A DNA stretch of 64,000 nt from positions 186,001-250,000 of the forward strand of contig JAVXMY010000001.1 of NCBI GenBank assembly GCA_036646055.1, written 5' to 3'. The notes under the pieces are model-generated. The model saw only the letters and a program-made list of their open reading frames with translations. It made no database searches and was not told where the DNA came from. This document shows, piece by piece, positions 35,398 through 47,200 of this stretch (within the stretch, counting starts at the first letter, position 1; each line of letters opens with the position of its first letter). This stretch comes from JAVWMQ01 sp036646055 (GTDB taxonomy: Bacteria > Bacillota > Clostridia > Peptostreptococcales > Anaerovoracaceae). The translations under genes and the position numbers were made by a program.

Positions 35398-35426
35398 AGC
35401 ATACAATAATTTATTGCCAATGTCAA
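35398..35426 (-). promoter_or_regulatory. Promoter of the riboswitch/85-aa transcript
   Basis: Consensus TTGACA (35426-35421), 17 bases, TATGCT (35403-35398) on the - strand, about 50 bases ahead of the aptamer. Shows that this unit is transcribed apart from asnB upstream. Confidence 0.7.
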
Positions 35427-35475
35427 GAACAATAATAGCCATATCAATTATGCCGGTAAGCGCCCACACTTCTCC

Positions 35476-37332
35476 TTACTGAGTTATTTGTTCATCAGTA
35501 AAAAACTGCTCATACCAAACAAGGAATGTGAATATAGCCCAAATCTTTCTCGCATGATTTCCGTCTTCTTGCTTGTGTCGGTCAATCAAGTCTATTACTT
35601 TAGCACAATTAAAGTATTCTTTAGCAGTCTCAGTTTGTAAATAGCTTTTTACTAATTCATAATATTCATCTTTGCGTAGCCATTCAACAAGAGGCAATGG
35701 GAAAGCTTTTTTTGTTCTACTTGCACTATTAATATTTATATTCTGAGAAGCAACTTTGCGAAAAACTATTTTGGTCTGATTACTATTCACCTTGTATTTA
35801 GTAGGAATCGTTCTTGCAATCTGGTAGACCTCTTTGTCTAACAATGGAACTCTTAGTTCTAGTGAATTTGCCATGCTCATCTTATCTGCCTTTAACAGGA
35901 TTTCTTGAACCATCCAAATGTTTATATCAATATATTGCATTTTGCTAATATCATCTAAGGCCGTTGCTTTATCATAAAAAGGCTTTGTATATTCCTGAGG
36001 TGCCTTAGACTCATATTTCTTTGCTAAATACAAATCCCTCTCTCCCTTTCTAAACAAGTTGCTATTTCCAATATATCTTTGTTCTACAGTCATATTCCCT
36101 CTCAAGAGAAAATCCTTGCCCTTAAAACTCTTTTTTTCTTTTACAAAATTTGCCAAAGCTTTTCTAATTGGCCTTGGCACCAGCCTTTTATATTTATTTA
36201 TTGCAAAAGGTTCCTTATAAACATTGTAACCGCCAAACATTTCGTCTGCACCTTCTCCAGATAAAACTACTTTTAGATCTTTTGCAGCTCTAGAAGATAG
36301 TAAATACAAAAGGTTTGCCGAAGGATTAGCAAGTGGCTCATCTAAATGATATTGAACCTTCCCAACAGAATTAAAGTAGTCCTCTGCTGAAACAATAATT
36401 TGGTAATTTTCTGCATCAATTTCATCTGAAAGAGATTTTGCAAGAGCCGCCTCACTATATTTTTCATCATCATAACCAAGGGAATAAGTTCTCACCTCCT
36501 GATGTTTTCTAACCTCAGAGCTAACATAACTAGAATCAACCCCTCCCGATAGGAAACATCCCACTTCAAAATCACTTATTAAATGCTTAGCTACCGAATC
36601 CTCAAGCACATTCTTAATTTCACCTACAAAACAAGCTTCATCTTTGCTGTTATCTATTTTAAATCTATTATCAAAATACTCAGTAATTTCCATATTTCCA
36701 TTTTCAAATTCAAAATAGCATCCTGGTTTCAACTTGTGAACACCCTTAAAAAAGGTATCATATCCTGGAACACAGCTGAAGGTTAGATAATCTGGTAATT
36801 TTTCTTCATTAAGTTCTTTTATAAATTTCGGATGGGGTAAAAAGCCTTTAATCTCTGACCCAAATATAAAAGCATCTCCCATTTTTGTATAATAAAAAGG
36901 TTTTATTCCAAAATGATCTCTACATCCAAATATACTTTTGTTACCCTTATCCCAAATAACAAAAGCAAACATACCTCTTAACATAGCTGGCAATTTATTT
37001 CCATATTCTTCATATCCATGAAGTAGAACCTCTGTATCTGATTTAGTAGTAAAAATATGCCCTTTCTCTACAAGTCCCTTTTTTAGTTCAAGGTAATTAT
37101 ATATTTCACCGTTAAATACCAGTTCTAAAGTTCCATCTTCATTTTCCATTGGCTGAAGTCCACTTATTTCATCAATAATGCTTAGTCTCGCAAATCCTAA
37201 TCCAATTTCGCTATCAACATATCTACACTGTGAATCAGGGCCCCTATGCCTTATTCTTTCTACCATTTCCTCAATAACTACATTCCCATCGTACGTTCTG
37301 TTTTTATCAAAAAAACCAATGAATCCACACAT
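35476..37332 (-). CDS. asnB: Asparagine synthetase (glutamine-hydrolysing)
   Basis: 618 aa, full length. The N-terminal glutaminase domain has the nucleophile Cys2 ('MCGFIGFF'), 'RHRGPDSQ', 'FNGEIYNY' and 'GCRDHFGIKPFYY'. The synthetase domain has the ATP PP-loop 'LSGGVDSSYVSSEV', 'LSGEGADEMFGGY' and 'RVPLLDKEV'. Makes asparagine from aspartate, ATP and glutamine. It lies between two riboswitch units but has its own TATAAT near 37373-37378 and no B12 element, so it is a bystander in the B12 region. Confidence 0.93.
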   Translation of the reverse strand: MCGFIGFFDKNRTYDGNVVIEEMVERIRHRGPDSQCRYVDSEIGLGFARLSIIDEISGLQPMENEDGTLELVFNGEIYNYLELKKGLVEKGHIFTTKSDTEVLLHGYEEYGNKLPAMLRGMFAFVIWDKGNKSIFGCRDHFGIKPFYYTKMGDAFIFGSEIKGFLPHPKFIKELNEEKLPDYLTFSCVPGYDTFFKGVHKLKPGCYFEFENGNMEITEYFDNRFKIDNSKDEACFVGEIKNVLEDSVAKHLISDFEVGCFLSGGVDSSYVSSEVRKHQEVRTYSLGYDDEKYSEAALAKSLSDEIDAENYQIIVSAEDYFNSVGKVQYHLDEPLANPSANLLYLLSSRAAKDLKVVLSGEGADEMFGGYNVYKEPFAINKYKRLVPRPIRKALANFVKEKKSFKGKDFLLRGNMTVEQRYIGNSNLFRKGERDLYLAKKYESKAPQEYTKPFYDKATALDDISKMQYIDINIWMVQEILLKADKMSMANSLELRVPLLDKEVYQIARTIPTKYKVNSNQTKIVFRKVASQNININSASRTKKAFPLPLVEWLRKDEYYELVKSYLQTETAKEYFNCAKVIDLIDRHKQEDGNHARKIWAIFTFLVWYEQFFTDEQITQ

Positions 37333-37488
37333 ACTTCACTCTTCCTTTCCTAATACTACTGTACTTATTTGCATTATACGCTTTTTATGTTACATACTTA
37401 TGACTATACTATTAACAAACCGTAATGCGCCCTTTATTTTTTAGGAAAGTAGCTCTATAATAAATCTTGGTGTGGCTAAAAAAAAGGA

Positions 37489-37520
37489 AATCTGAATGCA
37501 GATAATTCCACATTCAGATT
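37489..37520 (-). terminator. Terminator of the ExbB/propeller operon
   Basis: AATCTGAATG / CATTCAGATT, 10-bp stem with a 12-base loop, then a run of eight T on the - strand. Lies about 64 bases past the propeller gene stop. The rest of 37333-37583 is the asnB promoter region. Confidence 0.88.
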
Positions 37521-37583
37521 CATGTTTTTCCTTATTTAATTATACTCCATCCCAACATTTCCATAGGGACTCTTTAGCTGTTA

Positions 37584-40295
37584 TTATTTAACTACCACTT
37601 TTGCTGTTCCAACAATATAGCCATTTGATACTGCTTTCACAATATATGTTCCTTTTTTAGTCATTGAAGTAGTAATTTTGCCATCAATTTTAGTCTTTCC
37701 TCTGCTATACCACTTCTTACCATTGTCTTTACTAACTGATACGATAGCATCTTTAATAGCCTTATTTGATTCAGCTGATAACAGAGTTAATGTAAACTTC
37801 TGTTTAGCCTTAACCACAAATGCATTTTTATCGAAATAAGATAGTTCTTTATGAGTATCACCTTCTAATACAATATCTACTACGTCATTCTCACCTAACT
37901 CTCTTTTAAGAACATCTTCAACCTTTTGTTTATTAACATAAACATTAAGATTTTCTGTTCTTCCCCAAAGTTTTGTAATCTTGCCATCTTTGATTGTAAG
38001 TGCATTTTCGTTATTTGATAATGATCCACCATTTAAATAGTATTTTTCAGTCATGTTAATCAATAGATGTAATACCGTTGGCATCTTATCAGGGTTACTC
38101 GCCCCATCAATTCCATACTTTGATAAATCATAATATGAAATCGTCATATCTTTATTTGATATAAGTGTCTTATTGCTGTCTTTCCCTGCAATTATTCCCT
38201 TGTTATCCTTAAAAGAATACTTCACTGTTGATTTTTCAACCTTTTCTTGTATTCCTCTTAATACGGTCATGTAATAATAAGCGGTAGAAGTCTTATCTTC
38301 AGAAATAACTTTAATTTTAACTTTTGCTGAATCACTTCCTGGTGCAAAATAAACAGGATATCTTCCACTGTAGCCTTCTATTGATTTATCCTTAGCCATT
38401 TTGCTAGAGTCAATACCTTCTACACCATAAACTTTTACTGTAGAAGAAGTTGCTGCAACTTTAGGCCAGATATTAATAAATCTCATTGATGGATCTTCAA
38501 CTCTCTCTGCAGTATACTCTTTATTATTTGAAGAAAATGATGGATTATATTTAATTAAATCCTTATTAGGAGTATTATTTGTTGAAACGTTAATATTACT
38601 TAAGAAAGAGTTTGAACTTATCGCCATAATTTTCAATACATATTCTCTTCTATCTTTTCCAGCCTTAGCTACAAGTTTGACTGTTGCTACACCATCTTTA
38701 TTTAATTTAACTGTTGTAGTTTTAGAATATTTCTTCCCATTGACATAACCAGTTACACCTTTTGGAATATTAAGCTTAACTTTTACATTTTTTGTTTTAG
38801 CAACTCTTACACCATAGTTTAATGTTCCACTTACGAAATCTTCACTCCATGATGCCTTGCCTTTTGATGTTGAAATATATACATCCTTAATATATGCATT
38901 ATTGCCTTCAATAGCCATCATATATCCTGAGTCATTTTTGTAATATATAGTTCCCTCTTTGTCACAAGATAATGTACTAATTGAATACTGTCTATTACTT
39001 ACTTCTGGTTTATATAAAACCTTTGCATTTCCCTTCTTCTGTCCAGGCTGATCACTTAAGTAATATATTCCTCCTGGAGGAGCATTATATGTGAAATACA
39101 AATGTACTCTACCATCTTTCTTACCATCTTTGTTATAATCAACCTTTGCATATTGAGTTGAAAGAAGAGCAGCTGCCTGTGGATATCCAGGTATAATAGT
39201 AGAATAGGCAATTGAAGCTTTGCTAAGTTTCTTTGTATCATTTAATACTACAAATTTATGTCCAGAATCTGCATCAAACTGAGATTGACCTGCAACTCCT
39301 ACATATATTCTGCCATTATATACAACTGGTGATGCTGTCATCATACCACCTAAGTTAACACCTGATATTTCTCCCAAGTTTCCTTTAGAATCAACAGGAA
39401 CTTTATAAAGCATTCCTCCTTTAGTAACAAAATAAAGATGTCCATCTTTGTAAACAACAGTCGACCTTATATCACCCTTCAATTTTGTCTTTTTATCAAT
39501 TACCTTTCCAGTAGTTGGATGTACTGTATATAAAGTTGAATTTGAAACATAATCGCCTTCTCTAGTCCCATCGTCTGAACCAAATGCCACATAATTATTA
39601 GATGCATATGAACCTGCCCAATAGAATCCCTTTTCACCATCTCCTTCTTTAGCTGGTGTAAAGGTCCATTTAGGTTTCTTTATTTCTGTACTACTTTTAG
39701 TATCTTCGTCTTTAATATCGAAACAGAAGTAATAACCTTCTTTGTTCTCTCTTGACCATGTTCCTGTATACACATGCCCATTTTTATATGTAATAGGTGA
39801 TAATGTTTGCTGTCTTGAAACTCTTGGAGTTATCCATGCAGATTTTAAAGTTTTAGCATTTAATGCTTGAATTTGGCCATTACCAACGTGTATGTAAATA
39901 TATCCTTTTGCATATGTTGGTGGATTAAGGGCAAATCCTACTGCCCCTATTAGTTGATCACTTTTTTGAATAACCTTTCCTGTTGCTTTACTAACTCTAT
40001 AAACATATCTATCTGTACCGTAATATAAACTATTATTCATAATTAATGGTGGTGTACAGCTAGCAGCCCAACCTGTTCCAATTTTTTTAGACCACTTAAT
40101 TGATGTCTTATCGAAATTTGCTGAAATCGGTCTATTAGTCACACCATTATTAGATTCGTTGTTTCTAAAATTCCACCATTCAACATTTGGAAGTTCACTA
40201 GCAGCACTTACACTACTTGGGAACGCTCCAAACACACTTATTACCATCATTATTGCAATTACCAATGATAGTTTTTTGCTTTTACCTTTTATCAT
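37584..40295 (-). CDS. Secreted PQQ-like beta-propeller protein (longer paralogue)
   Basis: 903 aa. Signal peptide (~1-31), propeller blades (~35-480), two beta-sandwich modules to ~700, then a C-terminal part absent from its paralogue. That part contains 'TENLNVYVNKQKVEDVLK' and 'GENDVVDIVLEGD', loosely like DUF4430, and ends in an Ig-like domain ('SRGKTKIDGKITTSMTKKG'). Blade patterns such as 'GQIQALNAKTLKSAW' and 'GRIYVGVAGQSQFDADSGHK' are shared with 27997-30048. No membrane anchor seen, so it is probably released or held by partners. Last gene of the unit, 5 bases after the DUF2149 gene, which ties it to the ExbB-like pair. Confidence 0.8.
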   Translation of the reverse strand: MIKGKSKKLSLVIAIMMVISVFGAFPSSVSAASELPNVEWWNFRNNESNNGVTNRPISANFDKTSIKWSKKIGTGWAASCTPPLIMNNSLYYGTDRYVYRVSKATGKVIQKSDQLIGAVGFALNPPTYAKGYIYIHVGNGQIQALNAKTLKSAWITPRVSRQQTLSPITYKNGHVYTGTWSRENKEGYYFCFDIKDEDTKSSTEIKKPKWTFTPAKEGDGEKGFYWAGSYASNNYVAFGSDDGTREGDYVSNSTLYTVHPTTGKVIDKKTKLKGDIRSTVVYKDGHLYFVTKGGMLYKVPVDSKGNLGEISGVNLGGMMTASPVVYNGRIYVGVAGQSQFDADSGHKFVVLNDTKKLSKASIAYSTIIPGYPQAAALLSTQYAKVDYNKDGKKDGRVHLYFTYNAPPGGIYYLSDQPGQKKGNAKVLYKPEVSNRQYSISTLSCDKEGTIYYKNDSGYMMAIEGNNAYIKDVYISTSKGKASWSEDFVSGTLNYGVRVAKTKNVKVKLNIPKGVTGYVNGKKYSKTTTVKLNKDGVATVKLVAKAGKDRREYVLKIMAISSNSFLSNINVSTNNTPNKDLIKYNPSFSSNNKEYTAERVEDPSMRFINIWPKVAATSSTVKVYGVEGIDSSKMAKDKSIEGYSGRYPVYFAPGSDSAKVKIKVISEDKTSTAYYYMTVLRGIQEKVEKSTVKYSFKDNKGIIAGKDSNKTLISNKDMTISYYDLSKYGIDGASNPDKMPTVLHLLINMTEKYYLNGGSLSNNENALTIKDGKITKLWGRTENLNVYVNKQKVEDVLKRELGENDVVDIVLEGDTHKELSYFDKNAFVVKAKQKFTLTLLSAESNKAIKDAIVSVSKDNGKKWYSRGKTKIDGKITTSMTKKGTYIVKAVSNGYIVGTAKVVVK

Positions 40296-40300
40296 TTTTC

Positions 40301-40606
40301 CTACTTCCCTTTAACAATATACATTTTACCAGTTTTCTCATCTTCAAAGACTATACCTTTTGAATCAAAGTCTTCTGATAAAGTACCATCTTTTATAGCA
40401 TCCTCAAGATCATTTACCTTCTTAATATCATCTGGCAAAACCACATCCATATCCTTTGATATATCCACTTGCCAAAACATTATTACTGCAACCATAAGGC
40501 CACAAGCAAATACAAGCATAACATCTACAAGGTTTCCCAGACTATTCATAGGATTAACATCTTCACGATGTCTTTTGCGAGTTCTAAGGGAACTTCCATT
40601 AAGCAT
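40301..40606 (-). CDS. DUF2149 (ExbD/TolR-like) membrane protein
   Basis: 101 aa. A basic N-terminus (RTRKRHRED) is followed by one membrane helix beginning 'NPMNSLGNLVDVMLVFACGL'; Asp28 lies at the helix start, as does the proton-carrying Asp of ExbD/TolR. A short external domain follows ('IKKVNDLEDAIKDG', 'GIVFEDEKTGKMYIVKG'). This matches DUF2149, which is found next to MotA/TolQ/ExbB proteins in methanogens and Clostridia. Overlaps the ExbB-like gene by 8 bases. Predicted to form a proton-motive-force driven stator with it; the load it drives is unknown. Confidence 0.8.
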   Translation of the reverse strand: MLNGSSLRTRKRHREDVNPMNSLGNLVDVMLVFACGLMVAVIMFWQVDISKDMDVVLPDDIKKVNDLEDAIKDGTLSEDFDSKGIVFEDEKTGKMYIVKGK

Positions 40607-41225
40607 CTGTTGAAACCTCCTCTATTACCTCTTCTAATACTAATTCAAAAGTCACAAGATAAGATTCATACCAATATTTTCTTAAGTGAGATATAACACT
40701 TGCAATACTTGCCGCTATTATTCCAGCAATTGTTGTATCAAAAGCAATTCCCATTGATTTTGATAAAGTCTCTGTATCTCCTTTGCCTAATGCCACAATT
40801 CCTGGACCCAAAGGAATCAATGTACCTAATAGTCCAAACAATGGCCCAAGTTTCATAATTAGATCCGTAATTGAAGTAACTCTGTTGAATTTATATTCTT
40901 CATCTGATAATAGTTGTTGAGCAAGAATTGTTAAATTTCCTTTTGATTTGTCCTTTGAATCAATTATTAACAAAATAGCTTCAACTTGCCTCAATGATAG
41001 ACCTGATGCTTTTATAACTTGTTTTAGGTCCTTAGCTTCCTTAATATTTGATAATAGCTTAGTTGCTGAAACCTTCTTTCTCTTTCTTCTTTCTTTTACA
41101 TATTCTACACAAATATCTCCAATCTGCCATATAGCCATTACAACTAATAGCATCAATATTATTATGCATGGTACCTTTAACACTTGTCCTAATATATGCA
41201 GTGCTTGGCTTAATCCTTCTGTCAT
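40599..41225 (-). CDS. MotA/TolQ/ExbB proton channel family protein
   Basis: 208 aa. Hydrophobic segment at ~17-38, a cytoplasmic basic/helical stretch, then the family core 'LGPLFGLLGTLIPLGPGIVAL' and 'SMGIAFDTTIAGIIAASIA'. In Gram-negatives ExbB with ExbD powers TonB-dependent uptake, including B12 through BtuB; MotA powers flagella. Here it lies between a 2019-aa surface protein and a DUF2149 partner under a cobalamin riboswitch in a cell without an outer membrane. The coupling of proton flow to a surface protein is inference. Confidence 0.88.
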   Translation of the reverse strand: MTEGLSQALHILGQVLKVPCIIILMLLVVMAIWQIGDICVEYVKERRKRKKVSATKLLSNIKEAKDLKQVIKASGLSLRQVEAILLIIDSKDKSKGNLTILAQQLLSDEEYKFNRVTSITDLIMKLGPLFGLLGTLIPLGPGIVALGKGDTETLSKSMGIAFDTTIAGIIAASIASVISHLRKYWYESYLVTFELVLEEVIEEVSTDA

Positions 41226-41243
41226 TACATCGTCTCCTATTTT

Positions 41244-44200
41244 TTAGTATCTTCTTTTTCGTATTCCATGGATTGCACCAGCTGCTCCAATCGCAACAAT
41301 TACAATGCCAACGATTATGGCTACAATAGTTCCTATTGGATTTTCGGCCACTTTGTCCTTAATTACTTCAAAAACATCCTTGTTTTTGGCTTCATTAGAG
41401 CCTCCGCCTCCGCCTCCTTCAAGGCCATTCTCACCATCTTTAGCCTTTGCATTAACAGCTGTTTCAATATTATTATTGTTGCTATCCACAGTTTCATTGT
41501 TATTCTGGTCACTGTTACTTGTATTACTGCTTCCAGAACCATCTCCTGAAGAACTAGTTCCACCTTCATCATCTATACTTCCAGAGCCATCTCCACTTCC
41601 AGAACCGTCTCCACTTCCAGAGCCATCTCCACTTCCAGAACCGTCTCCACTTCCAGAGCCATCTCCACTTCCAGGTTTTTCTTCATCAAAAGTGGATGTT
41701 TTCTTAATAAAGTTAGCAACAACAGCTTCATTCTCATGGACTAATTCATTTCCAGAAATAGCTTTGCCATTTGATGTTAGTTGTAGCTCAAATGTTGTTT
41801 TTATCTTTTTATCATCTATAGTTTTTGTAAATCCAGGATGGATTTTTGATGATAAACCTAGTCCAGATCCTTCTTTACTATATTGAGTTACTTCTGCTCC
41901 ACTTCTAGATAGAGTTTTATCTTTAATTGTAATAGAGTTACTAGCTCCTGCTGTTGAAGTCAATTTAACATTAATTTTATAAAGTGTAGGTGTTCCTAAT
42001 TCTGGCAAATCATTTTGAGTCCAAACTTTTCTATGTTTTTCTTCACCACCATCAAGTAAATAAGCTACTTCTCCAGATTTAAAACTACTTTCTTTCATAA
42101 ATTTAGTGCCATCTTTATCTTCCTTATTTAAAGTAGATTTTCCTTGATTATCTCCTATAAATCCAAAGAAGGTGTTTCTTGATTTTGTATTCACTTTACC
42201 ATTTTCGGAAGAAATAGTCTTTCCAAACCAGTAGTTATTTATAACACTAGACAATCCACCTACATCTTGATTATATGCACAGAAGATTCCCGCTGTAGCC
42301 TTACCTTCACCGATTATATCTCCTAACACAACGCAATCCTCTATTGTCGCACCATAAGCAGCAATTCCTCCTACATAGTTTGAATATCCGCTTGTTCCAG
42401 TATTTTTAATCAAAGTATCCCTCTCTACAATAGACTTTAGAACCTCTGATCTTTTTGATTGATAGTTTGTGCTTGAAGTCATAGTCCCCGCTATTCCTCC
42501 AATTTGCCCAGAAGGACTATTAAGAATACTTCCAGATTTAAGAGTGCAAGAATGTATTTTACCATAGTTTATATATCCTGCTATTCCTCCTACACCGACA
42601 GCACCTCTCAAACTTGTAGTTCCAAATTGATAAAACTCTACTTTGGCCTGAGAATTTTTAATTAGACCAGGGTTTGCTCCTGCTATTCCTCCTACAACTA
42701 CTGTAACATTTCCCGCCAATGGGTTTTCCGCATTAACTTCAGATTTACAATTATCTATTGTTCCAAAATTGGCATCTGCTATTCCTCCAAACACCTTTCT
42801 TTGAGATGGATCTAATGTGGCAACTACATTAATATTTGAAACTTCTCCACCTGTTCCTATGGCTCCAAAGAAACCTGTTTGAACAGCGTTAGGTAATGTT
42901 ATCGTATTCCCCTTGCCATTAAAATCACCTTTAAATGGAACTGTGCCTGATTCAGTTAATTCTGTTACATTACTTTTACCCGCAATAGAAACGTATCCTA
43001 TACCTTCCCATTTTGCATCTGTAATTGTTATGTCTCCTCCTAGTTCAAAATAATTCTCATCATAGGATTTGCCTTCATTAACTTTTTCAGTAAACTCTTT
43101 TAAAGTTGCTTCATCGAAAAATACATAAGGTTTATCTTTAGTTCCTGTTTCAAATTTATCCTTTTTAGTCCACTGTGCATATAAAGTGATGTCTTTTTCA
43201 ACAATAGAACTTACAAAGTTCCACTGCTCACCACCATTAGCTTCAGTAAACCATCCTAAAAATTCATTTTTATCGCTACCTTCACTTGGCCATTCTGGAT
43301 TGGCTGGTGTACTTACTAGTCCACCTTTTTTTACCTCTTGATTTGATGGTGCAATGCCAGGGGCTCCATTTAGGTTAAATGCTACTTGGAACACATTTTC
43401 CTCTTCGCTAACCCATTTAGCATATAGAGTAATATCTTCTAAAATTGCTTTCCCAAAGTTAAATTCATTAGCAAATGTATCATTATCTAAATACCAGCCT
43501 TTAAATACATAGCCTTCTTTGACAGGAATTTCAGGATAATTTGCTGTTTTACCAAATTCTACAGTTTGATTTGCTATGGTATTTCCACCGTTTGTATTAA
43601 ATGTAACAGTTACATTATCTTCGCCAACAAACTTATCTACAAAAAGCACAGTAATATTCACATTAGCATTAGGCATAACAAATGAAATTTTATTATTTTC
43701 TTCTATTTTCCCAATATATTGCTTTCCGTCATTTCCAGAAATTCTAACTTCTGATAGCATTTTACCCTCATCTGGAGTTACTGTTAACTGAACGCTTTTT
43801 TCCGCTTTACTTTTACCATTTTCATGAGAAACTTTTCCACCCTCTCCCTTTTCAACTGTGTATTTATACACTGTATTTTTATCTATACTAAAGACAGGGT
43901 AACTTGATCCTTGTGTCCAGTTGTATGTTCTTATGTCTTCATTAGCATTATCTAATTCATATGCAACACTGCCATTTTTAAATTGAGCCTCTGTTCTGCC
44001 ACCTTGTTCCGTTTCAGAACTGTTTATAAAGAAGCTATTTTTACTTTTTTCATTGTTTACTCCTGCTATTCCACCTTTATTAGCTGATACTTTAGGTGCA
44101 TCTACAGCTCCATAACTATGACAATTAACTTGGTAAGTTGTTTTAGCATCATTATTTTTACCTACAAGCCCTCCTATACCGTTAACAGAAGTTCCTGTTG

Positions 44201-47200
44201 ATTTAATAATTCCAGCATTATATGAATTATAAATTTGAGAATATTTATCTAACTGGCCAATTAATCCTCCAATAGACCCTACATTTGCTTCAACATTCCC
44301 TTTATTGTATGAAAATTGAATTCTATCGTACATTGTTCCGGCTTCACCTATTAATCCTCCAACAAAAGTTCTAGGTGATGTACTAGAAGATTTAATATTT
44401 CCTGTATTTATTAGGTTTCTCATAGGTTCTGCTGTCTGCCATGCCCCTGCAATTTTACCTGCAAGTCCTCCTACGTATGCCCCGCTTGTTGAAATATTAG
44501 ATCCATTGGAGCAGTCTGAAAATTTCATCATACTAGTTCCTGCTTGTCCTATAATTCCTCCAACATAGTTACCAGGTTTCACAAACTCACCCTTATTGTG
44601 ATTTCCTGTTATAACTGCATATTTTCCTATGTTAGCAACAATACCTCCAAAGTAATCTGCATCTTCATTATTGTTATTCAGTTTACCTTCGTTAGTTGAG
44701 TTAACTATTGAACACCTTTCGCCAAGGTTAGAAGCTATCCCTGCAATGTAACCATACCTTGCAGATATATTTGATATTTCCCCTATGTTTTTAGAATTTG
44801 ATATAATCAAATCATTTGCAGCGGAATATCTTAATGAAGAATTCCCAACTATTCCTGCACCATAACCTTCTGAAACTGAGATTTTTCCAGAGTTAGAGCA
44901 ATTATTAATTTTGGATATACAATCAAAACTAGAAGTTACTGTACCTATTATTCCAGATGCGTATTTTTTTCCTTCAATATTTCCTGTGTTAATACAACCA
45001 TCTATTTCTACAATTGTATTAGTATTATTTTTGCCTACTATTCCTGACACATCACTTTGCACAGCCTTTAAATTACTATTATTAGTATTATTTGTAATTT
45101 TGACTAAAGTTCCATGGTCATATTCATCAACATACCCTAGAATACCTCCGACAATTTCGCTTCCAGATATATTACCAGAAACCTGGCATCCTTCAATTGT
45201 AGTTTTCCCTATAGCAATTGAAGCAACTGCACCAACATTCTCATCTCCAACAATGTTCACATTGTCTAATTTCACATTCTTAATTGTTCCATTTGAAATT
45301 ACTCCAAATAAACCAACGTTACCTTGTAACATTGAAACAGATATATTCTTTCCATCAAAAGTTCCGCTAAATGGATTGTCTACAGTTCCAATACTGCCCC
45401 AATCTTCTGCTGGCATAACAATTTCACTTGTTAATTCAAAGAACTTTCCTTCATAAGTATTCCCTTTATTTACTCTGTCTCTAAGCTCTTTTAGTAATCC
45501 TATAGTTTTAATTTCGCATGGGTGCTCTTTAGTGCCTGTTCCAAAATAATCAACTTTTTCCCACTTGGCATAAAGCTTTAACCTTGAATTTCCTTCTTCT
45601 AATCCAACTGGTTTAGTAAAATCAAAAAACTCATCTCCATTTGCCTTAGTCGTCCATCCTAAAAACTTATAAGAATCAACTTCTATCCCATCAACAAAAG
45701 TTCCTACTTTTGTAGGATCTAAAGGTTTATTTATAATACTACCATTTACAACTTCTAATACTGCACTACCAGATAATGTTCCTCCATTTGGATTGAATTC
45801 TACTGCAACTTTATCTGGTGATATCCATTTGGCATATAAATTAATTTTAGTCTCTTCCATAACCGGTGTATTAAAGAAATATTCCTTTGAAAATCCTTTA
45901 TCCACATACCATCCAAATAGGATATATGTTTTTCCATCTACAACTTTTGTAATATTAGGTCTCATAACCTTTTCGCCTGCAATTACATTAGTCTCATATA
46001 CTTCTCCACTTGAGATTCCTTCAAGCTTTCCTCCATTAAGATGAAACTTAACTTTTGCTTTTTCAAAAGTCGGTTTAGTGACAAACTCACCTTCTAAGGT
46101 AGTGTCGCCATTTGGCATAACAAAAGAAATCGCTTTACCATAATCTTTATCTATGTTCCCATTATGTTTAATCTGTAATTCCTTTAAAATGAAACCTTCT
46201 TCAGGTGTAATCTTCACATCAACAGAAGATCCTGCATTAACATATTCTTTCGTAGTACTAATTTTTCCATTAGCCGAATCTGCTATATTAATTTTATAAA
46301 CACTATTCCCTCCTTTAGCGAAGATCGGGTATGTGTCTCCTTGTGTAAAATTATAAGTTCTATTTGCTTCACTACCTTTGTCAAGATTATAAGCAATTTT
46401 TCCAGATACTAATTCAGAGTCTCCTAAATTCTTACTAAAAGAATTTTCTATTGTTATATCTTTTCCTAAAGTCACTCCACTTTTAGCACTGTCTACAAAT
46501 ATAGAATTAGATATCTTAGATTCACTTCCTAGATTCCCCATAATTCCACCTTTATTCTCTCCACTAGAAGTGACTTTGCCTAGGGCTACTATGTTCTCTA
46601 ATGTCACATTGCTACCTGTGGCTACTAATCCTGCAACATTGTCTTTAGCTACCAAATCAAAATCTTTTAAGAACAGATTTTTTATTGTGGCATTAGAAGC
46701 GTAGCCAAATAGCCCAACTCCTTCTTTGCTGCTATCATTAACCGTTAAACCACTAATAGTATTAAATCCACCATCAAATTGTCCTTTAAATGGTTTTTCA
46801 CCACTACCAATTATCACTAAATTACTAAGAGTTATATTGTTTTTTAAGCTAATGGATTTACCTTCCATACTATTTATATAATCAGTTTCACTTTTTTCTT
46901 CCTCAGTGCTTTCGCCTTCACCAGTTGTAGTAGTAGTTATTTTAAGTGCATTACCTAAAACCAAATCTTCCAGACCCTTAAGCTTTTCAAATGAATCAAT
47001 ACTAAATTCAGTACTATTCTCATCAAACCATGATAAATCTCCTCCTGTTTTGCTTTTAAAAGTAACATCAACAACTACTGGTTTTTCCTCTACAGCACCA
47101 GTCTTTTCTCCACTATTATTAACTTTATCATCTATATTAGATTCATTACTTTTTGATGTTTCTTCCTTTACACTATCAATGTCAACTTCCTTGTCCTCAA

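Noticed and set aside
35476..37332. asnB as part of the B12 system
   Set aside because: Separate -10 box, no riboswitch in front, and the downstream riboswitch unit has its own promoter at 35398-35426.
41305..41886. 193-codon open frame on the + strand rich in Pro-Glu-Ser
   Set aside because: It is the reverse reading of the GSGDGS linker and C-terminal part of the surface protein; repeats keep it open. No ribosome site or promoter.
44911..45456. 181-codon + strand frame inside the surface protein gene
   Set aside because: Antisense of GLUG repeats; low-complexity hydrophobic protein without a start site.
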